DNA of 64,000 bases from Phycisphaerales bacterium (GCA_022446795.1 JAKVBX010000001.1:350107-414106); one strand, 5' to 3'; shown: positions 26,447 through 36,647, numbered from the stretch's first letter. Numbers and translations are program-made. The notes: generated from the letters alone by a model not told the origin.

Positions 26447-27441
26447 TCGGCAGTCGACCTCGGTGCGTCCTGCCCGATCACGGCGGCCAGATCGATAATC
26501 GTCTGCTCCAGGGAGAAGCGTGGCTGGAAGTCAAAGAGACCTCGCAACCGCGTGATGTCCGGCCGGCGATGGACCATGTCCTCGATTGGCCGACCGTAGG
26601 CTTCCTCATGGGTAATGAACTCGATCGATGACGAACTCTCAAGGGTCGCGACAACCAGGTGAGCCAGGTCCGCAATCGAAATGGACTCGTCGCGACCGAC
26701 ATTGAGAACCGTGCCGACGGCCCGTGGCTCCGACAGCAGCCTTGGAAGCACCTCGACCACATCACGAACATCGCAGAAGCACCGGGTCTGTTCCCCGGTT
26801 CCGTAGACCAGCAGGGGCTCACCGGCGACCGCTGCCGCCACGAATCGTGGCAGCACCATGCCCCAGGTACCGACCTGTCGTGGCCCTACCGTGTTGAAGA
26901 AGCGGACGACCACGACCGGTAGATCCTGGTCACGATGCCAGGCCAGGCCGAGAAACTCGTCGATCGCCTTCGAGCAGGCATAGGCCCATCGGGGTTCCGT
27001 CGTCGGACCGAGCACGAGATCATCCGTTTCCGCAAAGGGAATCCGCTCGGACTTGCCGTAGACCTCCGAGGTCGACGCGAGGACCGTGGGAACACGGGCC
27101 CCGGAGGCGAAACGGAGCACCGCGAGCGTCTCCTGGACATTGGTCTCGATGGTCCGCACCGGTTGATCCACGACCAGCCGTACCCCGACGGCAGCCGCCA
27201 AGTGGTGGATCTCATCGAATCCACTGGCATCCAGTTGTGGCAGAACGGCTGACACATCGCCTTCGATGAAGGTCAGGTCATCAGCACCCACGCCGGAGAG
27301 GTTCGCACGTCGTCCCGTCGACAGGTCATCCACAACAGTGACGTGATCGCCACCGGAAACAAGCTGCTCCACGAGGTGAGATCCGATGAATCCCGCCCCA
27401 CCAGTCACCAGGATGCTGCGGGAACCGTCCGATCTGGGCAT
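26443..27441 (-). CDS. NAD-dependent nucleotide-sugar epimerase/dehydratase (SDR family)
   Basis: Extended SDR enzyme of 332 residues. NAD motif ILVTGGAGFIGSHLVEQL, VVDDLSTGRRANL, ASTSEVYGKSERIPF and the catalytic YACSKAIDEFLGLAW (YxxxK), then VVRFFNTVGPRQVGTWGMVLPRF. The pattern resembles UDP-glucuronate decarboxylases and GDP-mannose/UDP-sugar epimerases. The exact substrate cannot be told. ATG at 27441 is chosen; a GTG at 27477 is possible. It ends with an ATGA overlap on the WecA-like gene, so it supplies a sugar nucleotide for the same polymer. Confidence 0.88.
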   Translation of the reverse strand: MPRSDGSRSILVTGGAGFIGSHLVEQLVSGGDHVTVVDDLSTGRRANLSGVGADDLTFIEGDVSAVLPQLDASGFDEIHHLAAAVGVRLVVDQPVRTIETNVQETLAVLRFASGARVPTVLASTSEVYGKSERIPFAETDDLVLGPTTEPRWAYACSKAIDEFLGLAWHRDQDLPVVVVRFFNTVGPRQVGTWGMVLPRFVAAAVAGEPLLVYGTGEQTRCFCDVRDVVEVLPRLLSEPRAVGTVLNVGRDESISIADLAHLVVATLESSSSIEFITHEEAYGRPIEDMVHRRPDITRLRGLFDFQPRFSLEQTIIDLAAVIGQDAPRSTAE

Positions 27442-27483
27442 GAATCGTGTCCTGGCCAGGTGGGTCCCACCCGCCACATCGGG

Positions 27484-29709
27484 CTAGTCCTCGATAGCGG
27501 TGTACTTGGCCATCAAGCGGTAGTTCTTCTTGAAGTAGCCGCCAGCGGTCTGCCGCGGGCGATTCAGGATGACACCAAGCATCTCGGCTCGCGTATCGCC
27601 GAACTGCCCGATGAGCCGGGAAATCAGACCCCGCTCTTCCTGGCCAGCACGAACGACCAACGCCAGGGCTTCCACGCGATTCGCGAGGACCAGTGCATCA
27701 CCAGCCGCCACCGCAGGCGCCGTATCCAGGAGAACGCAGTCGTATCGACTACGAAGTTCCGCGAGCAGGGACGAAATCGACTGGCTGTTGAAGCTTTCGT
27801 ACACGCGATTGGCCGGTGTTCCAGCAGACATCACGTCGACGCCATCGCAGGACGTGACCGCCTCGTCGATGGAATTCGATCCTGTCAACACATCACCCAG
27901 CCCGATCGCCGAATCGTCCTCGATGCCAAAGACCGAAGCGAGACGGGGCTTGCGGAAGTTCGCGTCAACGACAACGACCCGAAGCCCACCGGCAGCCGCC
28001 GACAACGCGAGATTCGAAAGAACCGTCGTCGAGCCACTCCCGGGCATGCCACTGAAGAACATCAGGCTGCTGTGGCCCTGCCGCGACATGGTCCGCCAGA
28101 TGGCGTTCCAGGCCTGGCGGGAACTCTCGGCCAGGACACTGTCCGGATGCTCCTTGTGGATCAGCTCCGCGGAGTCCGGCATGGTCGGATCTTCTTCCGT
28201 GTCCGGAATCACACCCAGCAAGCGAGTCCCGGGAATGACCAGCAGATCACTCGGCGTATGGACTCGATGATCCGTCAGGGCCCGCAGGAAGATGTACATC
28301 ACGTACAGACCCATGCACAGCACGACGCCGGCCGGGATGACGGCTTCCGGTTGCGGGAAGGACACGATCCGCGGCAGGTCGGCCGGCGCGATCTGTCGAA
28401 CGCGGCCGGCATCTGCACGCAACTTCATCAGGTTGACACTGTTCATCAACTGCAGATGTTCGTCACGTTGCCGCTCCAGGAGCTCCCGCTGCGAAACATA
28501 GGACTCGAAGAGTGACGCATCGGAGGCGAGGGCACGCAGCCGCTCGTCCTTCTCTTCCAGGTCGGTTTCAATACGTTCGATCAAGCTCTTGAGACGCGTG
28601 GTTTCCGTCGACCAGGTGCGGAGTCGCGCATTGAGATTCCGCTTGAGCAGTTCCTTTGTCTTCGCTTCGATCTGCTGCTCCGTACCACGGATGCTCGCCT
28701 CGATCTGCATGATGGGCGTGGCGGTCGCGTGGTATCGCTCACGCAGTGCCCGTTCCTCGGCGCGCAGCGTCTCCAGCAACTGGATCTGGCCATGGATCGA
28801 CAGGTCCATCTCCGCCTCGAGAACATCTTCTGATGTCGGCTCGATGGTGCCCTCCAGCTTGGCCGCCGTCTGCAGGTACTGGGACTCGGCGCTGGTCAGA
28901 TCATTCATCGCCTCGGTCAGCGCATAGGTCAACTGGTCGACCTCGGTCGCCGTCTGGGAGAACCGTGGATCATCCAGCGTCGTGATGCCCTTGGCCACGA
29001 TGAAGCCCTGGATCTCGTCCCGGAGATCCTGGAGCGCGTGCCGGGTCCGACGCAACTGGTCCTCGAAGAGCGACTCGTTGTCGCCGAACTGCTGATCGTC
29101 AAGCTGCTTGATCTTGCGGTTGTAGGACCTCGCAATGGCGTCCAGGACCTTGGGAACATCCGATGGCACCGGCGCTGACCAGGACAGGCTGAAGAGATTG
29201 GTATCTCGGTAGACCGGCGTCCACAACGTTTCTTCCAGGTCATCCGCGGCCAGCTTCGCCATCGGCTGGCTCGACTGGGGGTCGATGAACTCGGCCTGCA
29301 GCCAATTGGTACTTCGAACCGAGGGATCCAGGACCGCTTCTTCCAGGACGTCACGCTGTGTGATCAGCTTGGTCTGCGTCTTGGCGATTCGCTCGATATC
29401 GTCGCCCTTCAAGGCGGCGCTGGTTCCGATCTCCGTGGCCTCCTTGAGGCCGGGACGGACCTCGAAGAGGATCTCCGAACGGTACATCGGGAAGAAGTAC
29501 AGGAGAAAGAAGTACGCACCGGTGCCCAGGCCGCCACCGATGACGATCGAGACGAGTATGCCCAGGACGTGCTGGCGAAGCACCCTGATGGGATCAATGG
29601 AAACCCTGGCGGCCGCGGCCGCAGGGCCTCGGGGTCGGCTGCCGGACTGACCAGTGGAGCCTGGTCGGCCCCCGGATGTGCTCGAAGCCGTACTCATCTT
29701 CTCAACCAT
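27484..29709 (-). CDS. Wzz/GumC-type chain-length protein fused to a BY-kinase-like domain with altered Walker A
   Basis: Inner-membrane protein of 741 residues. Pro/Gly-rich start, first membrane helix about 45-70, periplasmic Wzz region with long coiled coils (to about 470), second helix about 478-498, then a cytoplasmic BY-kinase domain from about 530. Walker A reads GMPGSGSTT at 554-562: the normally invariant lysine is Ser560. Walker A' (VVVVDANFRKPRL) and B (CVLLDTAPAV) are present, and the tail has three spaced tyrosines (GGYFKKNYRLMAKYTAIED). It probably sets polymer length; kinase activity is doubtful. Start 29709 or 29697. Confidence 0.88.
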   Translation of the reverse strand: MVEKMSTASSTSGGRPGSTGQSGSRPRGPAAAAARVSIDPIRVLRQHVLGILVSIVIGGGLGTGAYFFLLYFFPMYRSEILFEVRPGLKEATEIGTSAALKGDDIERIAKTQTKLITQRDVLEEAVLDPSVRSTNWLQAEFIDPQSSQPMAKLAADDLEETLWTPVYRDTNLFSLSWSAPVPSDVPKVLDAIARSYNRKIKQLDDQQFGDNESLFEDQLRRTRHALQDLRDEIQGFIVAKGITTLDDPRFSQTATEVDQLTYALTEAMNDLTSAESQYLQTAAKLEGTIEPTSEDVLEAEMDLSIHGQIQLLETLRAEERALRERYHATATPIMQIEASIRGTEQQIEAKTKELLKRNLNARLRTWSTETTRLKSLIERIETDLEEKDERLRALASDASLFESYVSQRELLERQRDEHLQLMNSVNLMKLRADAGRVRQIAPADLPRIVSFPQPEAVIPAGVVLCMGLYVMYIFLRALTDHRVHTPSDLLVIPGTRLLGVIPDTEEDPTMPDSAELIHKEHPDSVLAESSRQAWNAIWRTMSRQGHSSLMFFSGMPGSGSTTVLSNLALSAAAGGLRVVVVDANFRKPRLASVFGIEDDSAIGLGDVLTGSNSIDEAVTSCDGVDVMSAGTPANRVYESFNSQSISSLLAELRSRYDCVLLDTAPAVAAGDALVLANRVEALALVVRAGQEERGLISRLIGQFGDTRAEMLGVILNRPRQTAGGYFKKNYRLMAKYTAIED

Positions 29710-29755
29710 GCCTCCTCAGGAAGAACCAATAACACCTGCCGAAACGGCCTCATCC

Positions 29756-32700
29756 TCAGCCTCCGCTGCTGAGGCGGCCCTGGAGTTCCTCCGCCTTGGC
29801 CTTGGTGGTCTCATCATCGGCAATTTCGACCGCCAGACGCAGTTGCTCCCTGGCCTTTTGTACGCGGTCCTGGGCCATGTAGATCTCCGCAAGGTGCAAA
29901 TGGGCCCTGGCGCTAGGCTGACGGCGGATTGACTGCAGGATCAGGTCCTCTCCCTTGGCCGTTCGGCCGGCCCGGAAAGCGGCCCAGCCGGCCACGTCCA
30001 TGAGGGCTGCGTCCCGGGGCTGCAGGCCGGTGGCCCGCTCCGCGAAGTTGACCGCCTTGTCTGGGGTGTCGGTATGGTCGGCATAGAGCATGGCGATGGC
30101 CGCCAGGAGTTCGGCATCCTGCGGGCGGTACTCCAACTGGTTCAGTCGGCCGACCAGGGCCGCCTCGTAATTGCCCAAGCCCTCCTGAACCGTCGCCATC
30201 GTGTCGATGATCGCCGGATTTTCCGGCTCCATCCTGATGGCCTTCTCCGCAAATGGAAGTGCTTCCTCCGCCTTGCCCTGCAGAGAAACAAGCAGGTAGG
30301 CGTAGTTGTTCAGGGACATCGTATTGTCCGGCGTCAACTCGACGATGCGATAGAAGGACGCCATCGCATCTTCTTCACGATCAGCCGCGAGTTGTATGTT
30401 CCCCAGTGTCCCCAGTATCTCGACGACCCGATCAGGCGACTGGGCCTCAGCCATCTTCACGGCCTGCTGCTGGTATCCAATTGCCTTGTCCCAGGCATCA
30501 TCAGATCGCCACCGGGACCAGTAGGACGCGAGACCAGCCTGGTCATCGATCGTGGGCTCACCCTCGATCAAACCCAGGGTGAATGACTCGCCGGCCACCG
30601 GGTCGTCTTCTGCGAAGACCACCTGGACATCCTCGTACCACTCCTGGAGGACCTGCTGGGGAAGAAGATCCTGTTGAATGGACGCGAGATAGGAATCACG
30701 GGCCTGGCGAAGCCGGGCCTTGGCCTGGGCGTCAGCACCGACGCGTGCGAGCGCCTTGGCATGAATCGTCTGCAGGATGGGGTCACGATCCAGCAGCCGC
30801 TGGTTGCGTTGCGCCATGCTCAGGGCGCCCTCGTGGTCCCACTTCTCGGGTGTCCGAGTGGCATCATTAAGCCTCGCCAGCAGCCGACGGGAGGGCTCCA
30901 GGTCAAACGCCTTGATGTATGACTCGGTCGCCCCTTCCATGTCGCCTTCATTCGCCAGGAAGGTACCAAGGGTCTCATGCCAGGAGGCGGACGTGGGATC
31001 GACCACGATGGCGGCCTCGATGGTGTCCTTGGCTCGATCCGGGCTTCCCGCTGACAGGTGTGCATCGACCAGCCGCTGGCGGACGGCCGCGGCTTCCGGA
31101 TTCGCTCGAAGGAAAGATTCCATGTCGAGGATCGCCCGACGAGGATTCCCCCTCGCTTCCTGGACATCGGCCTGCAGCAAGATCACGGACTGGCTCTGGC
31201 GGGCGGCGGGACTAGCCGTATCGATGACCCGAACGGCCTCATCCAGGATCATCTTGTCCTGGGATCGCGTGTACTCGTCCAGCAGATCACTGACCAGCAA
31301 CTCATACGGTCGGACCTGGTCCGGATTCACGGCCAGCGCTTCCTTGAGCTTGACTCGATACCGACCCATGGCTTCCGATTCGGTTGTCGCGTCGCCGGTC
31401 GCACCGGCCAGGACAGCCTCCCGGTTGGCCAGGAAGGCCTCAAGCATCGCCAGTTCGTAGGGGCTGCCCCCCATCGAACGGAGCTTCTCGAGTTCCTGCC
31501 GACCGTCCTCGAACTGCTGGGTTCGCAGCAGCGACTCGATCAACCGATGGCGAAGTGCCACCTCGGTTGACGCAGCGACTGCTACTCGAAGATGAGGCAC
31601 GGCATCGGTGTACAGACCACGCGAGTACAGGACCGAGCCCAGGGCGGCGTCGATCTCACGATCAGCGGACTGCGTGGCCAGCGCGTCCTCGAGCATCTTC
31701 ACGGCTTCGTCGATCCGGTTCGCCTCGATCAGGAACTGGGCTGCGGACCGGGTGTGGTCGGAACGGAATTGATCTTCTGACTGTTCATCGATGTAGAGAC
31801 GCAAGACCCTGACCGCCTCGTCAACCTGCTGGCGATCAACATGCACCGACGCATGCAGGACCGACTCGGCAAAGGTCTCGTCCGGATTCTTCTCGATTTC
31901 CTCGAGAATCGAGTCCATGAGGACATCCCACTGGGACTGCAGCGCACCCAGCAGCTCTGCTTGCCGCGCACTGGAGAGCCCAAGCCACTGGCGAGCATTC
32001 ACCAGCCGCTGGCCGCTTTCGTCCAACATCAGGCTGGGACCGGGATCGCTCCTGGCCAGCATGGCCGCCAGGCGAAGGGCATTGCTCCGGTTGGACGGAT
32101 TCTCATCCCACTCCTTCTTGCGAATGGAATAGGCGATGCCCGGATCGCCATATTTCACCTCGGTCTCCAACCAGAGATCCCGAATCATTTCGTCGTTCTC
32201 GAAAGCCGTCGAAGCATCGCGAAGGATCGTCACCGCGCGACTGGGCTCACCACCTGGTCGCAGGAGAAGGACGACATACTTCTGGAGAGTCGGACCACTG
32301 GCGGGATTTCGGCGGTAGGACTCGCCATACGCCCGCTCGGCATTGACCAAGTCACCGGCCTGCTCGTGCCCCCAGGCCAGCGTTCGCCACGCCAGGTCGG
32401 ACCAGGGTGCGATCTCCGTCGCTCGCTGCGCGGCCGCGATACCCCGGATCAGCATCTGGGAATTGTCGCTCCCGTCGATAGTGGCCTGGTTCGCCATGGT
32501 CAATTCGAGGCGAGCCTCGGCAAGGTTACCCTGTGTCTGGTCGAAGTCCTTTTCTCTCGCCACGGCCAACAGGCCGCGGGCTTCGTCAAACTTCCCGTCA
32601 CTGAGCAGTTCCTCGTAGCGTCCGATGAAGGCCGCTGAAAGCGTGCCAACGGCTTGCTCAGCCGTTACGCGATAAGGCTCCATGGCGGCGCGAGCATCCG

Positions 32701-34834
32701 CCGCGATCTGCCGCTGGACCGCTGCACCCTCGAGATCTTCCTCGGCCTCCAGGGAGGCGGCCTGGCGATCACGCAGCTGTGCCAGCGACCGGAGGTTCTC
32801 GTAGATCATGGCATCCCGTTCCACCGGATCGCTGTAGCGATCGATGCAATACTGCTTGACCCCTTCGACCGGATCGCCATAGCGGATCTTCAAGAGCCTG
32901 AGCCGCTCGTTCTCCGGCTGCGCTTCGATGGCAATGTCCATGTACTCCAAGGCCTGGTCAGTCTGCCCGGCGAGCGAAGAAACATGCGCCAGGGCAACGA
33001 GGAGCCGAGGATCTTCTGACTCGGCCGCCGTCCGCGCCGCCTGAAGCACTGCTTCTGCACCAACTGGATCATCTTCCTGCAGCACCTGGTCTGCCCTGGC
33101 CAGGGCAACCAGAACCGGATCCGAGATGTTTTCCGGGACGTTATCGACACCGCCCGCGAGGATCTGGAGAGACTGGTACACGCGGCTCGCGGCCTCGTTC
33201 TCCTCAATGATCCGGCGTGGCAGCCGTTCCAGGATCGCGATGCCCTTCTCGGGCGTACGCATTCGTCCATTGAGCTCAGCCAAGCCGATGTAGTTGCGAA
33301 GGTCATTGGGCTCCGCCCGGATCGCTTGTTCATAGCGTTCCACGGCAAGACCGATCTGGCCATTGCGTTCCAGGCAAAGTGCCGTCAGCCGCAGCAGATC
33401 CGAATCCGGCGTCTGCATCGTTATGACTCGCTCCAACAGCCGCGACGCCTGCGACCAGTCCTGGTCAGCCACCGCAACCTTTGCTTCCACTTCCATCAGG
33501 AGTGGGTTCTCGTCATCCCCGCCGACAAGCGACCGAAGCTTGGCCTCGGCGTCCCGCATGGCCTTTACCGAGGCCTCTCGTTCAAGACCTTCCTTGGTAA
33601 ACCAGACTTCGAACTCGATATCGAATGCCAGCTTGGCCGCCAGGATGCGATATCCCCATTGGGTACGAGCTCTCAAGGAAACGGACTTGGATTCCGAGTC
33701 CGCCAGGGACTCTGCCACGGCCAACGCCTCATCGAATTCCTGCTGGGCAAACTGGCTCCGGGCCAGTTCGAACAGGTACCGATCGTTCGCCGGATCCTCC
33801 TCCAATGCCGCCTGAAGAATGACTGCGGAACGGGCTTCACCATCGAAGGGATCGGCCAGCCGCATGTAGCGAATCATGTCCAACACGGCTACTTCGTTGT
33901 CAATGGCATTGGCCATGACCACGGTTTCCGCCATGGCCGCCGCCTCTGCTACCTCGGCCCGGATCTCATCGATCTGTTCCTGCGACACGGAACCCGGATC
34001 GCGGAGGTTCTTTCCGATGTACCACAGCTGTTCGACGTAGGCGTCGCGAAGGACCTCGAGAACGGTCCAGACGCCCTGCGGATTCAGTTCGATGGCCTTG
34101 GCAAAGGTCTCACGCGCCAGCTTGAGGTTGCGTTCCTCCTGGGCGAACCGGCTTTCCAGCCCGAGTCGACGCGCCACGGCCATCCGCGCAAAGGCCAGCT
34201 TGGCCCAGCCGATGTCGCTATCCGGGACAAGCTCGATGTGCTTCTCGAAATCGTCTTCGCCCGGGAAGCGGATGTTGCCGAGCCCATCGATATCCGACGT
34301 GAGACTCTCGTCATTCAGTCGGAGTTGAGCCATTCCCCGCAGGAAGTACGCGCGGGCCACCAGGTCATTTTCCTCCATGGGATTGGCGAGGATCTCGTCA
34401 GTTATCGCCTGGAGACCGCGCCAGAATCCCGCCTCACCGGTGACCGATGCCGCAAGGTAGTACTCCTCAAGCAGCGCTCGCATCTTCGCCTCGGCCTGGT
34501 CCGGCAGCGAATGCCGGGCACCCTGGTGCATGATCTGCAGGTGCCGGGTGTACATCTTGACCGCCTGTTCCGTCGTCTCCGGCTTGAGCTTGGAATGCAC
34601 TTCCTGGAGCTTGCCCAGTGCTTCCACATGCCCTGGCTGCTTGTTGACGACCCGGCCGTAGTATCCGACGGCCTTCTTGTAGTCACCCGCCTCCTGGTAC
34701 TCGACAGCCCGACGGAAATTGCGTTCCACGTTGCTTCGAAGCTGAAGGAACAACAGCCCCCCGACGATGACCAGTGCAATGAACACCAGGAGACCGACGA
34801 TGGATAGAAGGCGATAATTGACTCGTGCCGGCAT
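29756..34834 (-). CDS. Giant membrane-anchored TPR protein of the EPS/exosortase operon
   Basis: Protein of 1692 residues. The N-terminal membrane helix (about 9-29, LLSIVGLLVFIALVIVGGLLF) is followed almost entirely by TPR-like helix pairs, e.g. AVEYQEAGDYKKAVGYYGRVV and AEIYMAQDRVQKAREQLRLAV. Large TPR proteins are known partners in exosortase/EPS loci (PrsT in the XrtA systems), where they are thought to scaffold synthesis or export, but this one is almost twice the usual length. It ends 46 bp before the Wzz/BY-kinase start and begins 19 bp after the exosortase stop. The exact role is inferred from context. Confidence 0.85.
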   Translation of the reverse strand: MPARVNYRLLSIVGLLVFIALVIVGGLLFLQLRSNVERNFRRAVEYQEAGDYKKAVGYYGRVVNKQPGHVEALGKLQEVHSKLKPETTEQAVKMYTRHLQIMHQGARHSLPDQAEAKMRALLEEYYLAASVTGEAGFWRGLQAITDEILANPMEENDLVARAYFLRGMAQLRLNDESLTSDIDGLGNIRFPGEDDFEKHIELVPDSDIGWAKLAFARMAVARRLGLESRFAQEERNLKLARETFAKAIELNPQGVWTVLEVLRDAYVEQLWYIGKNLRDPGSVSQEQIDEIRAEVAEAAAMAETVVMANAIDNEVAVLDMIRYMRLADPFDGEARSAVILQAALEEDPANDRYLFELARSQFAQQEFDEALAVAESLADSESKSVSLRARTQWGYRILAAKLAFDIEFEVWFTKEGLEREASVKAMRDAEAKLRSLVGGDDENPLLMEVEAKVAVADQDWSQASRLLERVITMQTPDSDLLRLTALCLERNGQIGLAVERYEQAIRAEPNDLRNYIGLAELNGRMRTPEKGIAILERLPRRIIEENEAASRVYQSLQILAGGVDNVPENISDPVLVALARADQVLQEDDPVGAEAVLQAARTAAESEDPRLLVALAHVSSLAGQTDQALEYMDIAIEAQPENERLRLLKIRYGDPVEGVKQYCIDRYSDPVERDAMIYENLRSLAQLRDRQAASLEAEEDLEGAAVQRQIAADARAAMEPYRVTAEQAVGTLSAAFIGRYEELLSDGKFDEARGLLAVAREKDFDQTQGNLAEARLELTMANQATIDGSDNSQMLIRGIAAAQRATEIAPWSDLAWRTLAWGHEQAGDLVNAERAYGESYRRNPASGPTLQKYVVLLLRPGGEPSRAVTILRDASTAFENDEMIRDLWLETEVKYGDPGIAYSIRKKEWDENPSNRSNALRLAAMLARSDPGPSLMLDESGQRLVNARQWLGLSSARQAELLGALQSQWDVLMDSILEEIEKNPDETFAESVLHASVHVDRQQVDEAVRVLRLYIDEQSEDQFRSDHTRSAAQFLIEANRIDEAVKMLEDALATQSADREIDAALGSVLYSRGLYTDAVPHLRVAVAASTEVALRHRLIESLLRTQQFEDGRQELEKLRSMGGSPYELAMLEAFLANREAVLAGATGDATTESEAMGRYRVKLKEALAVNPDQVRPYELLVSDLLDEYTRSQDKMILDEAVRVIDTASPAARQSQSVILLQADVQEARGNPRRAILDMESFLRANPEAAAVRQRLVDAHLSAGSPDRAKDTIEAAIVVDPTSASWHETLGTFLANEGDMEGATESYIKAFDLEPSRRLLARLNDATRTPEKWDHEGALSMAQRNQRLLDRDPILQTIHAKALARVGADAQAKARLRQARDSYLASIQQDLLPQQVLQEWYEDVQVVFAEDDPVAGESFTLGLIEGEPTIDDQAGLASYWSRWRSDDAWDKAIGYQQQAVKMAEAQSPDRVVEILGTLGNIQLAADREEDAMASFYRIVELTPDNTMSLNNYAYLLVSLQGKAEEALPFAEKAIRMEPENPAIIDTMATVQEGLGNYEAALVGRLNQLEYRPQDAELLAAIAMLYADHTDTPDKAVNFAERATGLQPRDAALMDVAGWAAFRAGRTAKGEDLILQSIRRQPSARAHLHLAEIYMAQDRVQKAREQLRLAVEIADDETTKAKAEELQGRLSSGG

Positions 34835-34853
34835 GGCTTTCTCGCTTGCCTGT

Positions 34854-36647
34854 CTAGGCTGATTCAGGCTCCTCGGGAGCCGATTCCTCGACCCAATCCG
34901 GGAGCACCCGCATGATTTCAGGGATCATAGGTTCCAGGAAGGACGACGCCAGTTCCAGGAACTCCTGGGCCGTCATCGGCGACGTCGTAACGGTCGTCAA
35001 CTGGACTTTGCAGTAATAGGCCTTCTTGTCCTGGGCCCCGAATGCCAGGGACTTGACGCCCCACGGGGTCGGGGTCTGTCGACCATTCGTAATGAAGAAA
35101 TAGCCCGCGAAAATCGTGAGATCCGGCTGGTCCGGGTCACCGAACTCGGTTGTCCGAATCTGGTACTCCCCGATGGGTAGCCGGACGACACGTCCAGCCG
35201 CCGTCCCCCGTTCGATCGTCGCCAAGCGGTAGGGCTCGCCATCCAGCGTGTGCTGCGGATCGAGGGCCCATTGGGACACGTCAATAGCCAGTTCCAGGTT
35301 CTCCGGCTGTGGCTGCTCCTGGGTCAGTCCGCCAGCCACCATGCAGCGGTCCGGAACATGGGGGACGGTATCGACGCCACCCGTGTAGTACGCCAGGTGC
35401 AACTGGACGGCCGGCATCGACGCATCTTCGCCATTGACATATCGACGGGTCAGGTAGAGGCTCGTACCGAGTTGCTCCTCACCCGCTGCGTCCATCCGTG
35501 CCTCTTCCTGCCGGGATGAAGTCCACGATCCAATCGTGTAGGGAATGGAGTCCAGGGCATGACGCGGTGGAACGGCTTCCTTCGTCAGGTGGATGTTCCA
35601 GGCTCGCACGCCTCCCTCGAAGGCCAGGCCACCGGCCACGAGAATGACGACGGACGTGACGAAGGCGGTACGTATCCCCGGGCTGAATCGAACGTCGACC
35701 GCGGGAGGCTGGCCCGACAACTTTGGCTTGACCACACCCACGACGAGGTGACGGAGAACCCACATGATCCCCAGGTAGATGAAGAAGGCCGGAACCAGCC
35801 AGAGCAGGCCAACCATGGAGTGGAAGTCACCGGCCGCGAAGCCGGAGTCCTGCGTGGCCAGGATCCCGAGTGTCATCACCCTCAGGACATTCACGAAGAC
35901 TGCCGTGGGAATCGCCATGAGCACCAGGACGACCCGCTGCCAGGTGTAATCCAATCCGCGATACGCCATGGCCACGCCCAACGCGAGGAAGGCCACCAGC
36001 ATCCGCATGCCCGAGCAGGCCTCCGCGATGTTCACGGGGACCAGTTCACCTTCGTAGAAGATCTGGAGCGTGTTCCCTGCTCGATCCACCTCGAAGCCGA
36101 TCAACGACAGTCCGTAGAACGACCCCACTGCAGCGATGTCCTGCAACTTGTAGGTCGCCATCTCCAGGTAACTGTCGGATACCGTCTGCCCGAACACGAT
36201 GACGTACAGCGTCGGGAACCACAGCCATCGCATGGCCCGCCAGCCACAGAAGAACAGGACGAGTCCGAAGAGCGTCGCCCCCACGCCGAATCCCATGATG
36301 TTGTGGTGATAGAACCGGGTGTCCAGCCCGATCGCGCTCATCGTGTAGATCCCCATTCCCAGGAACACCAGCACCAGCCCGGTCCAGGCAATCTGGAAGG
36401 GCTCGGCAAAGATCTTCTGTCGGTTCAGGTACACGAACCAACACGAGATGAATGGGATGACGAGCGTATGCCCCCAGTCGGCCTGCTGCTGGATGGCGTA
36501 CTGGAACTGGCGGTAGAGAAAGGGCCAGAACAGCCACGTGAAGATTGCCACGATGGCGATCACGCATCCGACCAGCAGGGGATCCACCCGGTCCCCGCCA
36601 GGGGGCGTATGAGTTCGGACTGGAGATGACGGTGTCGTCGTGCTCAT
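34854..36647 (-). CDS. Exosortase fused to an EpsI domain
   Basis: Polytopic protein of 597 residues. Residues 20-305 are an exosortase with about eight membrane helices. The catalytic triad is Cys211 (NIAEACSGMRML), Arg256 (NVLRVMTLG) and His276 (DFHSMVG). Residues 325-580 form an EpsI-type domain (DUF3485) with the marker TVPHVPDRCMVAGG. Exosortases process PEP-CTERM-like proteins at the inner membrane. EpsI is often a separate gene, and here it is fused. No protein with an obvious PEP-CTERM tail is encoded in the window. It lies 83 bp after the exporter gene in the EPS operon. Confidence 0.92.
   Translation of the reverse strand: MSTTTPSSPVRTHTPPGGDRVDPLLVGCVIAIVAIFTWLFWPFLYRQFQYAIQQQADWGHTLVIPFISCWFVYLNRQKIFAEPFQIAWTGLVLVFLGMGIYTMSAIGLDTRFYHHNIMGFGVGATLFGLVLFFCGWRAMRWLWFPTLYVIVFGQTVSDSYLEMATYKLQDIAAVGSFYGLSLIGFEVDRAGNTLQIFYEGELVPVNIAEACSGMRMLVAFLALGVAMAYRGLDYTWQRVVLVLMAIPTAVFVNVLRVMTLGILATQDSGFAAGDFHSMVGLLWLVPAFFIYLGIMWVLRHLVVGVVKPKLSGQPPAVDVRFSPGIRTAFVTSVVILVAGGLAFEGGVRAWNIHLTKEAVPPRHALDSIPYTIGSWTSSRQEEARMDAAGEEQLGTSLYLTRRYVNGEDASMPAVQLHLAYYTGGVDTVPHVPDRCMVAGGLTQEQPQPENLELAIDVSQWALDPQHTLDGEPYRLATIERGTAAGRVVRLPIGEYQIRTTEFGDPDQPDLTIFAGYFFITNGRQTPTPWGVKSLAFGAQDKKAYYCKVQLTTVTTSPMTAQEFLELASSFLEPMIPEIMRVLPDWVEESAPEEPESA

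Noticed and set aside
33326-34807. Open frame of 493 codons opposite the giant TPR gene
   Set aside because: Composition is that of an antisense shadow (His/Gly/Leu/Arg-rich) and the TPR protein on the other strand is convincing along the whole stretch.
35559-36629. Open frame of 356 codons opposite the exosortase gene
   Set aside because: His/Glu/Arg-rich shadow of membrane-helix codons; the exosortase with catalytic residues occupies the other strand.
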